64,000 bases of DNA from Nemopilema nomurai (lineage: Eukaryota; Cnidaria; Scyphozoa; Rhizostomeae; Rhizostomatidae). Position 1 is the first letter of the stretch; each line of letters starts with the position of its first letter. This document shows positions 53,780 to 64,000 of the stretch, in pieces. Location: NCBI GenBank assembly GCA_003864495.1, contig ML133375.1, forward strand, positions 439,860 through 503,859. The letters run 5' to 3'. A program made the translations under genes and the position numbers. The notes under the pieces were generated by a model. It saw nothing but the letters and a program-made list of their open reading frames with translations, ran no database searches and was not told the DNA's origin.

Positions 53780-56638
53780 TTACATCTTTGTGTCCGCCAA
53801 CTTAAGCTGGTCGTCACTCTTATTAACCGACATCACCGTTCCTCCAGAAACCAGGGTCAGCTGCTTCTCCTTCTTCTCCATGGAGATGTTTTCGTAGTTG
53901 GGGCGGCTGTCTCCGCAGAACACCCACCGGAGCAGGCCCCTTGCGGAGGCGCTGAACTTGTTGTGCATGAATCCGTAGAGAATGGGGTTGACTGCGCTGT
54001 TCGTGTACATGACCATCTCCGCGCAGGTGGTGATGATGTGCATGTAGGGCGGTGCCTTGAACTTGGATCCTTCCACGTAGAAGATGAACGAAATGACGTG
54101 CATCGGCAGGTTGCAGGCCATGAACATGACGAAAATTGCCAACAGCATCACCACCGTCTTCTTGCGCCGATAGTGCTTCTTGCGGAAGCGTTGGCAGCTT
54201 GCCTTGGACATGTTCTGCATGCCGGGGAAACTGCGGAACCAGAGGTTGAGAAATATCCGCAGGTACAGGAAACCGGTTACCAAGCCGGGCAGAGCGTACT
54301 GGACAACGAAGAGAATGTACGTGTAGGCCGCGGCATCATGTTGCGGGTTCGGCCAACCAAACTCGCCGCACCGCTTCGTGGTGGATGTGTTGCTGATCGG
54401 AACCTCGCGGACCTCGTAGACAAAGATCATCGGGGAGGCCGAAGCGATTGATGCAAGCCATACTAGCATGATGATGAGCCAGGAGGACCTCCTTGACACG
54501 TGCTTGCGTAGCGGACTCAGAACCGCGCGGTACCTACGAAAGATAATTGGCACATGTTCTATGATTCGAGCATAGCAAAATCGATTATAGAGTTTGGATC
54601 TGCATGTTAAAATTAGTCTGTGCCGAAAACTTCGACGTGTTTAGGCCGTCAGGGTGCAAATTGACAAATTGTGTAGATTTAGCTTTTCCTATACATTTGA
54701 ATTTCAATTTTTTCACTGTAGCGGCAAATTCCGGTCAAATCTCAAGAAATATCAAATATTCAAGACAAAGAAACTCGCGACTAAAGGGTCTAAAGAACAC
54801 GAATTTCAATTCTGACGTTCATTTTTGAGAAAGTCGATGCAAAATCGATGATGCCAACCCGAATCGGAGAATAGGCACAAATTGAAACATATTGATACGC
54901 AAAACCCCACACAGGTACTTTGAGTGGGAGCCCCTCGTTAAACCTACCACTCCCACTCCCAGTAAGCGGTTTTTGCTGACGTTAACATCATTAAAGATTG
55001 TGTTGTTCAAAGCACATTTCAATAGATGATTCAAGTGGAACAATATCTTTAGTTATATCCACTGCATCGTGACCTTTTGGATAATCTTCTGTGCTGTCGA
55101 CTAAGCATTTACCAAGTGGAATAGCCCCTCAAAGTCAAAAATACAGCCAAAGTTGTGGGTTCTGTTTGCTAATTTAAAGGTCGAGTTTGTTCCACCCATT
55201 TTCCGTAAATTTTCAAACTGGATTTATCGGGGTTCTTCATATAACATGTTTATGCTTTAAGCTTTCCGGAGAAGACTAAATTTACCTAAAAGGTTAATCA
55301 TTTCGTTTTTAACTTAAACGAATTATGAGGATGACAAAATTAGGGATCGGGCTCTGCTCAGAAAAGGCCTAGCTGGTAATAATCGCCTCGACTTGGAATT
55401 TGTATATAAAGCTATCTCTTATTATATTATATTTTATTATATTTTATTAATTATATTATATCTATCTATATAATGGCAGCATCTCTTCCACCAACCGAAG
55501 TGCTTTATAGTTGCTTCCACCATCCCTTTAGAGTATTCATTTGTAACTTCTTCGCCCACAAGTTGGCTTAACTTTGTTCAGTGACCTGCTAACCGTGATA
55601 AAGGCGGTTTGACGAAAACCGGAACCCGATGCACTGCTTCGCCCTTTTTGTCATCGTCATTGCAGTAACTAACCTCTTTTTTATTGCATTGTAAATAATG
55701 GTGATTAATTGTTCTCATAGCTCTGACGTGTCGGCGCGCTCCTAGCTTTATTTATAGACTTTAATGGACGTAGGCTAGAATCTCGCATAGATTACCTTTT
55801 TGAAATTTGCATGTAGAGTATCGGATGCCCACGTACGAGCACGATTGTCATGTAGACGTTAGAAAAGATCTGTATGGTGGACTTCTTCGGGCATATAAAC
55901 GATTTGGTGAAAAGGGGTGAGCATGACTCCCCTGCAAAAGTTTAATATTTATGCTTGGAAATCTAAGCAGTACACTTTAAAGGGTTTTGTTACGACCAGT
56001 GGATTTGATGGTTTAACAGAAAAATCCATCCTTCCCGGTTCCCAAAAGTTGACCGTTGATTTCCTTCCCTGTCTCCCACCACATTGCATGCTCCGCGTAT
56101 TCCAATCATCACAAATCAGAACACAGTAGAGCTGTAATATCAAAGCGATATTCAAATGAATTTGAGCAAAGGTTTAACGATTCAACATTTTGGAGTCTCA
56201 CCTGACGATGGCAATGGCCACCATGGTGAAGATCGATATGCCAATGGTTGTCAGCTGAAGAAAGGGCATGGCTTTGCATATTCGGCGATCGTAGGTCTTA
56301 ATCGATGGGAATTTCCAACTAGCAAGCTGATATGGGGCACAAAGCACCGCAACGAGCAGGTCTCCCACGGCCATGTTGAGAAGGAAATAGTTGGTTGTCG
56401 TCCTCATTTTTCTTGTGAACATCATGGTCAGTACGAGGAGGCCGTTCCCGATAAACGCCACAATGATTATGATGCTGTAAATAGCGATACGGGCTGATTT
56501 TATTCGGTCCCCAAAGGCCAGTTCGTAAGAGCCAGCTCCTGTTCCATTTGCTGTGTATGACGAAGGGCCATAGAGAAGTGAGCTTGCAGACTCATTTGAA
56601 CAGTTGGCAATGTCCCTCGAAGAACGAGCTGTTGTGCA
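53780..56638 (-). CDS. Class A (rhodopsin-type) peptide-like GPCR, 5' end unresolved
   Basis: Two exons: 56638-56202 and 54533-53780, joined in phase 2 inside the Arg codon of the DRY-equivalent motif (GTCAG|GTGAG...TTCGTAG|GTACCG), a known recurrent intron site in class A receptors. Visible landmarks are a TM1 GN (FIGNG), TM2 NMAVGDLL, a TM3 Cys, TM4 W, an ECL2 Cys, TM5 P, and TM7 NSAVNPILYGFM. The extracellular N terminus has three N-glycosylation sequons (NCS, NES, NGT), and the cytoplasmic tail is about 60 residues. The layout resembles neuropeptide receptors of the orexin/NPFF/tachykinin-like group, but the ligand cannot be inferred. Oddities: the motif reads VRY instead of DRY, and TM6 reads FMACNLP where FxxCWxP is usual. 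There is no ATG in the TM1 frame after the stop at 56639-56641. An ATG at 56684 opens another frame. The stop codon overlaps a GTAAGT donor-like sequence. Confidence 0.85.
54534..56201 (-). other. GPCR intron
   Basis: A 1.67-kb intron with a TTATA/TATTATAT microsatellite at about 55420-55475. No gene is nested within it. Confidence 0.75.
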
Positions 56639-56816
56639 TCACGTTTCTTGTTAGATTTAGCAGTTGGGTCAGATCTCTGTCCATGCTTCTTCTCCTTTCA
56701 GGTTCTCCACAGCAGCCCGATTATTATTACCTGAAGATAATTAAGAGGCAGTGTTGTCACGGATGGTACTTATAACATCCAGGAATATTACCTAATATTC
56801 TAATAATATAAAAATG

Positions 56817-57070
56817 TCTAAGAATATTAATGGGGAAGATAATATAATATGATATAATATAATATGATATAATATAATATGATATAATATTGTCTAAGAA
56901 TATTAATGGGGAATATAATATAATAATAATATATGATATAATTTAATATAATATAATATTATCTAAGAATATTAATGGGAAAGATAATATAATAATAAAT
57001 ATAATACAATAAAGAAAGAATGTTACCTAATAATATAATAATATTATCTAAGAATATTAATGGGGAAGAT
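56817..57070. repeat. AT-rich composite minisatellite
   Basis: Four copies of TCTAAGAATATTAATGGGGA (starts 56817, 56893, 56962, 57047) are separated by variable (ATAAT)n/(ATATGATATA)n tracts, giving spacings of 76, 69 and 85 bp. It lies just upstream of the receptor's presumed N-terminal exon and may sit in its 5' intron or promoter. Confidence 0.9.
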
Positions 57071-60000
57071 CAATGCTCTATGAATTTTGGCAGGCATTTG
57101 AAGCCCCTGAGAGAGATCTTATAAACGAGAAACTCTGTCCGGCTATTCACACGATTCTGCATCTTTCATCAGATGATCCGAATCACTTAAGTTTGATCTT
57201 TCATGTACGATTGAACTTAGGAATGGACAATTTACTAGTTGAATCTCCTGGGCAGAAACTAATACAGATGAAGATCTTAATGTTATTCTTTGTCTATTTT
57301 TGCCTATTTTTAAGACAGTCAAGGCGTACGTAGATTCAATGCCGGAAAACTGAGTGAATATTTTTGTTCCAGAAGTGTGGAATCTGCTCGTTTTCTTTGT
57401 AACAATTACCAGATTTAGTTGCCGATGCTGTGAGTTCATTTCCTAAAGTGATATTTGAGCCAAGTCGTACTCACCAATAATAGACTTAACCACCGTGCCA
57501 CGTCGAAAGCAGCGACTAAGTCGCGTGCAAATGCACGAGTTCTAGCAATTGGGCAGCGCCTTATTCTGGGCTAGCGCAATTTCCAGACACTTATCAACTA
57601 TGCTCGCCACAAAAATAACGGTTACTCCATCGAGGTAATAATGATGAAAGTGGTCATAACACGAACACTCTATGTTACATATGTTGGCAAGGTTGCTGGA
57701 TGACTACTGGATGTAATCATTTGTAAATCGACCTCAAGCTGCGCTACGATCAGTAATGAATTAATGAACAAATTTTACCGTGGAGCAACTCCCAAAGTTA
57801 AGGATTTTCAGGAGATCAACTGAAGAGTGATTTCTCATGAAAAAGATTTATAGGTGAAATTAATATCTTATAGTAAACAGTAGACAGTATTTCCTCCTAT
57901 AGTAAACAACCCTTGTTACCACCGATCCTCAGAAGTTTTTTTACCAGAGTTCCAAAAATCTCAAGGATCAACTTTCTGAGAAAGTTTGGGGGACAAGTCC
58001 CCAGTCCCATTCCCCCCGTTCCCCCCGTGACTCTCATAACATGGCATTCCAGCGAGGTTCGCTAAATCACAAACCTTCATATCTTACCAGTGAGGGATTT
58101 CTTTCTTGCAGAAATCAGAAGCCCTTATTACATTGCGCAATAATATAGCTCGTATGCATTCGGAACCATTTGATGCGCTTAATCTTAAAATCTACTTATC
58201 CAAAATATTTTTTATGAATTTACTACAATCTACACAGTCCGTGAAGAAATTGGTCAAGACTTTTTATGGGAACCACAAAGAGGACTGTTCGTGTTTTATC
58301 AAATTCACCTGTGCCTTCTCATTAAGGCTATTCGCCATTCAGGAAGAAATCACCTTCGCACTCTAAAAAACATTGTCCACTTCTTCCCTTAATGCGTCAG
58401 GCATCACTTGGAAGATCGGTAGCTGATACGAATTTCGCTCGCCGTCTGCTTTCTACTTGTCGAATATCTTATTAATTTGACAAACCGCATTTTCATCCTG
58501 GTTCATGAATTAGAACGGTCATTGTCATCAATACACGCCGCTTAAAAGCCGCGTTTATGGCTGTAATTTCACCAGGAACGAACAGGCATGGACATAGACA
58601 CTTGAAATTTGGCAGCCATTATTACAATAAAGGTCCTGGTATAAAATACAACTGTTTGATACGCTAAATTCTAATCTTCAAGTAGAAGCCGAGAGCCAAA
58701 AAGCAAAGAACGAGTTTAACTGGTTGAGATTCTAAGCTCAAGTATTTGCACGCCATTCAAACCAGAAAATTTCCTCCCAAGCTTTTCTTGGCAAAGTAAT
58801 TGTTTTTACAAATCAATAATTAAAGCGGATAAGCTAGACTTCGATGATTTGTCGGATAAGCTCAATCTCGATGATTTGACGTTTTTGGGTTAAACGCCTA
58901 TGTGAATACACGAGTATTTTTATGTCTAGGTTACCTGGTTAGGTATCAGTTTGTAATATTTTGCTTACAATGTTTTGCCGAGTAAGAAATTTCTGATATT
59001 CCTGCCACGCTTTTCTAATTGCTTCTGGCTTCAGCTTTCTTATCGCAACTGTTTTCTTTTTTATCTAAATAGTTCTGCCCGCTTCGCTTTTCTGGTTGCG
59101 ACATGTGCAATCTACCTGGCTGATTGTGCGAAGTCTGATTGTCGAATTGTTTCAAGGTTGGAGCAAACAGTTGAACCGAAAAAGAATGAAAGTATTGTTG
59201 GCTAGAGGTTAGTTACAACCAGCAAATTTAAGTAACCTACGCCTGAATTTTAAGTGACTTCCTGTTACCTAACGCATAAGCAAGTGCTCTGAAGTGCCGC
59301 ATACAATGAGACGTATGCTCGCATATCATGAAAAGGTTCGCTAGCTGTTTGATTCTTCGATACTGACGAAAGATTCCCATGCTGACACTTGCAAAATACC
59401 CTGTGCATTTCAATTATACAGCCAATTAACAAAAGCGACTATTAACTTCTGGCCGATTTGATACTGATTCGGTCAGAATGTGTATAAGCATGAGTGTTGA
59501 ATTATTTCAATGTAATAAGAAAAGAAGAAAGAAACAACGATTCATACATTCGAAAATTAATCTTACCGATTCGTACTTGATTTTGGGCAGTCTTCATCGA
59601 ACCACTTGAAGCTCTCCACTTGAGTCGCATGACAAAAGTTAAATAGTTTATTGAACATGGTAATGAGTCGGGGGGTTTCGCTCTTCGATCGCCGATTACT
59701 AAAGTCACGTGGTTATTTCAAGTTTTTCCGAAGCGAGCTTAACAAAACAGGTTTTAGAAAACGGAATATAGACGTTTCAATGATATCTTAAACGTTCAAC
59801 AATTCTGGCAAGGCAATCCTGAAGTGTTCTCGAGGGCTAGGGCTTCATAGAAATCTTCTTTGGTTCTTCAAGGGCTGATTCAAATTTTCTCGACCTGTTT
59901 CTCTGCGGACAATTTCTGTGTTTAACGTAATTTGCGAAACCGCAAAAAGATGTAGCATCATTTCATGTCTTTACAAATCTTACTTTAAAGCAATCACAAT

Positions 60001-60899
60001 GATAGAGATTCATACCTGTCCAAAAGTGTTTGCAAAATCAGGGCTTCATACAAGTACTTTCAGGTTTTATAGATAGCCATCAACAAATAATATTTACCAA
60101 AATAATAAATAATAAAGTCCAACAGCAGACCCTTTGTATAAAACTATCATTAAATTTCATCTTAACTATTGGTACCAGCTTTCTTTGTACTTATAGCATC
60201 CAATAAATGCGGTCATTTATCAGCATAAAAAATTGGGGGCTTCTATCAAAAGCACAAAAGAGATAGGGATTATAACAACCTGCACCATCGACTTCTCCAG
60301 CCTTTGTCTGGTGGAACGAAGAATCCTCATTGCAGCCTAACAGACTGAGAGAGAAAGATTCTTTGCAATGAGTGTTTGAGCAATTTTTGTGATGTATCTT
60401 CTGAGCCACGTGAATAATTTTAAACTACGCAAGTGGCCGCTTTAAAGCAAAAGTTAAAATACCTGCATCTGTAGGGCTCGTTGGAGAATTTTTGATATCA
60501 AAGAAATCAATTTGAGATCTTAACAAATCAGCATTCTCTTTCAAGCATATTCCGGTAGATTTTCTGTGCAAGGGTACGGCAAAGATTTGGCCGTAAAGAT
60601 CAAATTGTAATATGCTATGCTCTTTCTTCATATTGATTGGGGATGACGATGTTTGTGGCTAAATATTTAATGACACGCAAAGGGTAACGTCCACACAGTG
60701 AAAGCTTTCGCAATTTCTATGAGTGCGCGAGTTGGCTTTTTTGCATATCAAAATTAACCCTAACTCTTTCATAGTTGAAGTACTTCAGATCCTTTGAAAT
60801 TTTCCCAATGCGCTCGTTGGTCATAAAAACCTTTGTTTTCTTGCTGTTCTAGAAGCTATTTTATTTTTTTATTTTAATTATTAACCCAGGCTATTAATA
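57071..60899. other. Region upstream of the GPCR without recognised gene
   Basis: I see no conserved coding segment. C-rich direct repeats (TTCCCCCC, GTTCCCCCC) lie near 58009-58027. An upstream exon of the receptor could lie here but cannot be recognised. Confidence 0.55.
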
Positions 60900-62150
60900 C
60901 AAATTCAGTTAATGCAAGAAAACTGTTTTAAAATGTGACCTGCAAAAGAAAAAAAACAAAGATATAACCTAATTACATGTTGTGGATAATTAAAAACTCT
61001 ACAGTAAAAACAACGAAAAAGACAAATCTTAATTTGAAATGCAAAGAAAAATTGACCAAACACTGGTTTCAATGTAACGATCTTCATTCGGGGATGTATC
61101 TTTGATTTTAAAAAAAAAGTCTTCAGCCTGTTTTTAAGAATCGCCAGTGATGGGGCGGTCTTAATTTTGGTGATCAGTTGGTTCCAAACAGCCACTCCCC
61201 GATACGAAAAGCCTCGTTGCCCATTAGGTGTTTTATACCGTGGGATCTCAAGATCTGTTTCAGTATTCCATAGGACTCGGTTCCTATAATCGGACAGTTT
61301 GTGAAACGTGTCCTGCATGTAAGGAGGAGCTTGTCCATGGAGCGATTTATAAACCACGATAGCAGTTTGGAAATCAAGCATTCCTTATATTCAGCCACCC
61401 AAGTTGAGAAATCAGTGACAATGATGTTTTGTCATAGGGACAGCTTGTAACGATGCGAGCAGCTCGACTCTGCATCTTTTGGAGCTTTTTGCAGGACTGT
61501 ATCGCCAGCACAACCCCAGGCCGAACAACAATATCTAATTTGTGGTTCTACTGTGGCTAAATACATGTTCTGGACAGTCTCCAAAGACAACTTTTTGGAA
61601 TATTTCAAAATTCCCACTCCTCGCGAAATTTTATTGAGTGCAACAGTGATATGATCTTTCCAAGTCAGTTGTGAATCAATTTGTACTCCAAAATATTTCA
61701 CATTTCTTTTAAAGGCTGTCCTATCCCCGTTGATTTGAAAGTCGGGACTAGCCGTATCATCGTTTTGTCCAAGAGTCCGTTATAGTACTCCAGAACCTAG
61801 AATCATGCTTTGAGTTTTGGCAACATTTAGAGAAAGTTTATTGCCCTCTAACCATAAGCGAATGTTATCTAGATCAGTAATTAGGTCTTGGGTCAAATCA
61901 GTAACCGATCCCGAGGAGTAAGGAATGCTTGTGTCATCCGCATACATTGTGGCCATTGTTCTGTCCATGGCAAACGGCAGGTCATTTATGTATATCAAGA
62001 ATAGGAATGGACCAAGGCAAGAGCCCTGAGGCACTCCACATTTGTCGTGTAGTTTAGAAACATGGCCGTTTACCTTGCAACATTATTTCCAATTACTCAC
62101 ATATGACTTCTTTATGGCTATCGCTCTCTTTATGGCTACCAAGAAAGGAT
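60900..62150 (-). mobile_element. 5'-truncated non-LTR retrotransposon (RT, CR1/jockey-like), decayed
   Basis: Reading the - strand, the 3' half of a reverse transcriptase is recognisable: the VNG...CGVPQGS block, PQGSCLGPFLFLIYINDLPF, the catalytic YADD at about 61945, a thumb region with LWLEGNKLSLN, then KYFGVQIDSQLTWKDHI and the C-terminal YKSLHGQAPPYM and NRLKTFFL segments. At least two in-frame stops (near 62070 and 61785) and frame changes near 61430 and 61390 break it. The endonuclease and the N-terminal RT are absent, as expected of 5' truncation on insertion. No poly-A or short tail repeat is clear at the 60900 end. The coding C terminus matches CR1/jockey-type elements from memory. 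Confidence 0.88.
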
Positions 62151-64000
62151 AAGCCTTATTATGTTTCGAAATCATCTAACTTTTTCAAGGCCATTAAATT
62201 TTTATGCTAAACTTCTTTTGCAGCTTTCTATAATACATTCTTTTTCAATTGATTTTCAATTCCATTTCAAGCCTAGCATGTCAGTAATACATCAAAATAT
62301 TGAAGGTCTGTCCTTTAAAAAAATTAAAGTGCTATTTAGTTTAACCATTATTCTAAAATATTCATTATTATTTTTTAGAGATTACCATGTTTGACTTATT
62401 CTTTGCTGTTGATAAACACCCTATATTTCATTACTGGTAATGCGTTGAAAGACGTTGAGAAAGAGTGGATACTGTAAGTATCATATGGATTGGATTGAAG
62501 ATGTTACTTTTTTAAGAAACAGGCCATGTTTGTTCAGTATTCAAGTAAGCAGAGTTCTATTGCAACCCAAAATGGCAACTCTCGTGAAAACAGTGGATCC
62601 ATGAATTTAGCAAGCATTTTTATGGCAGGTGCGAACCAGCATTAACTATTTTTCTAAATATTGGAGAAAAAGTCTTGCAGCCCGCTAGTCCTAGGTTCTT
62701 CAAGCAGCAAGGGATTTTGTTCTATTATCCTCATCTGAAAAAGTGGTTCCTGAAAAAGTCTCCTAAATGCCATTTAGTTATGATATCGACTTTATTTCAA
62801 AAGGAGATCAATACTCATTATGTACTTTGCAGCCACTTCTAAATAGATTTTTGGGTAATCTATTTAGAATACTCATAGTTTGAACTGTTGAGCAGTTTGA
62901 TCTCTTAGGTGCTAATCCCTTATACGCGAGGTTACTGTAATGATTCAATGCTTTCTCCCTCTTCGGGAACTCTTAAGGCCGGTTTCGACTTGATTCGCAA
63001 GAATGGGCGAATGGCCAGAATCGATTCCTTCTCTGGGATCTTCTGAATCTTTCTCCATATTTTTGTTCAACCGTCACTCTGCTGCAATCGCAGTTGAAGT
63101 TTAGTCTTGCGCATGCTCAAAAGTGTATTTGCATAGTCGCGCGACCAGTACGAAACAAATGGAGACTGGCCGTTACCAACTGACGAATGCCTAATCCCGT
63201 ATCACAAAGGAGAGCTAGGAAGGCAGCAGCAACAACACGCCCACATGTGATTAGAGGTTTAGCGTGTTCCAGTAAAGCCTATGCACTCAGAAGAGCTTAT
63301 GGCTTACATGTACGTGCTGTTTGTCGAAATTGCATAGTTTTTTATCAATATTTCATTAGTTCAAACCTTGGACTTACCAACCCACTAGAATACTGCCAAC
63401 CCACTTCCAGGATATGAAGCTCTATCACATTCTGTCATACATTCCACGAGCGGAATTGGGCGCAAGAACAGACGCGTCCATCTGCTTTCTAGGTATACTT
63501 TTCACAATCCAGAACACGATCGAACTAAGTGCAGAAAAGGCTTTATTTGAAACGCAGGCTGACATTTAAGAGATCAATAGACGGTAGAGCAGATGATGGA
63601 TTTATGCCTTGGAAACATTACCCGTTACCACCGAAGCCCCGAAGCCTCCAACTATAGATAGTAGATAATAGAGCATTTGACAAAAAGCGTAATCGACACA
63701 CGATTAAAAGCACGCTGCTTGTAGAAAAAACTCAAGTCTGAACAAAAAGCAGTGGGAAAGTGATAAGAGAAGAAGAGAAGAGGCGGAGAAAGTAGGCAAT
63801 GATTTCAAACAGGTAAAGTGATTCAATGGGGAACATGCATTGTCACCAGAAGGTGACCTGCAAAACTTTCATCGAAGCAGCTCATCCTTAAAAGGCAGTT
63901 CCAAAGAAGGAAATAATGCCCCGAGAACTGGGCCCTAATGACGTCACAGACCACAGTTTAATAAATGCTCGCAATGAAACGCATGAGGAAACGCTACGGA
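62151..64000. other. Right edge, no recognised gene
   Basis: A + strand frame of 76 codons at 63187-63417 with Arg/Ala-rich residues, and a preceding GC-richer patch, give a hint of coding or mobile-element sequence, but no domain is recognisable. The window ends without a further feature. Confidence 0.5.

Noticed and set aside
53963..54451. Long + strand open frame of 162 codons
   Set aside because: It is the complement of the GPCR second exon, with His/Glu/Asp-rich composition typical of an antisense shadow.
62978..63420. Left end of a PIF/Harbinger-like element (TAA followed by GGCCGGTTTC) with a short Arg/Ala-rich frame
   Set aside because: No second terminal repeat is in the window and no transposase or MADF motif is visible; too weak to call.

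Overview
The window is AT-rich, intron-rich animal nuclear DNA. It holds two conserved housekeeping genes on the + strand, one neuropeptide-type receptor gene on the - strand, decayed mobile elements and many short tandem repeats. Intron density, the close match of INTS3 and ARID3 to vertebrate proteins (compared from memory), a CR1/jockey-like retrotransposon relic and small MITEs together suggest a slowly evolving invertebrate, most likely a cnidarian (anthozoan). The phylum is inferred, not proven.

Layout. 1-4824 has no recognisable gene. 4825-5790 (-) is a coding relic or frameshifted gene of unknown family. 5791-11804 is apparently non-coding. 11811-21439 (+) is a complete ARID3/dead ringer-type gene in six coding exons, with the ARID domain in exons 1-5 and a REKLES-like segment near the C terminus. 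24828-50794 (+) is a complete Integrator subunit 3 (INTS3) gene, modelled here as 31 coding exons and about 1066 codons. 53780-56638 (-) is a class A GPCR in two exons, convergent with INTS3, with its 5' end unresolved. 60900-62150 (-) is a 5'-truncated, stop-containing non-LTR retrotransposon. 62151-64000 shows nothing clear.

ARID3 is a DNA-binding transcription factor. INTS3 acts in the nuclear Integrator and SOSS complexes. The receptor sits in the membrane. No shared pathway links the three; they are ordinary neighbours.

The points most worth checking are: two frame disruptions in conserved INTS3 exons, one of them in a (GT)4 run; a probable frame slip before TM1 of the receptor; substitutions at two receptor activation-switch positions and a strong splice-donor motif over its stop codon; the unidentified relic at 4825-5790; an 18-nt in-frame INTS3 microexon; a 39-bp minisatellite with higher-order structure; and a 59-bp triplication that starts at an INTS3 splice donor. 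Several independent small indels in otherwise well-preserved reading frames raise the question of assembly error versus true allelic damage.
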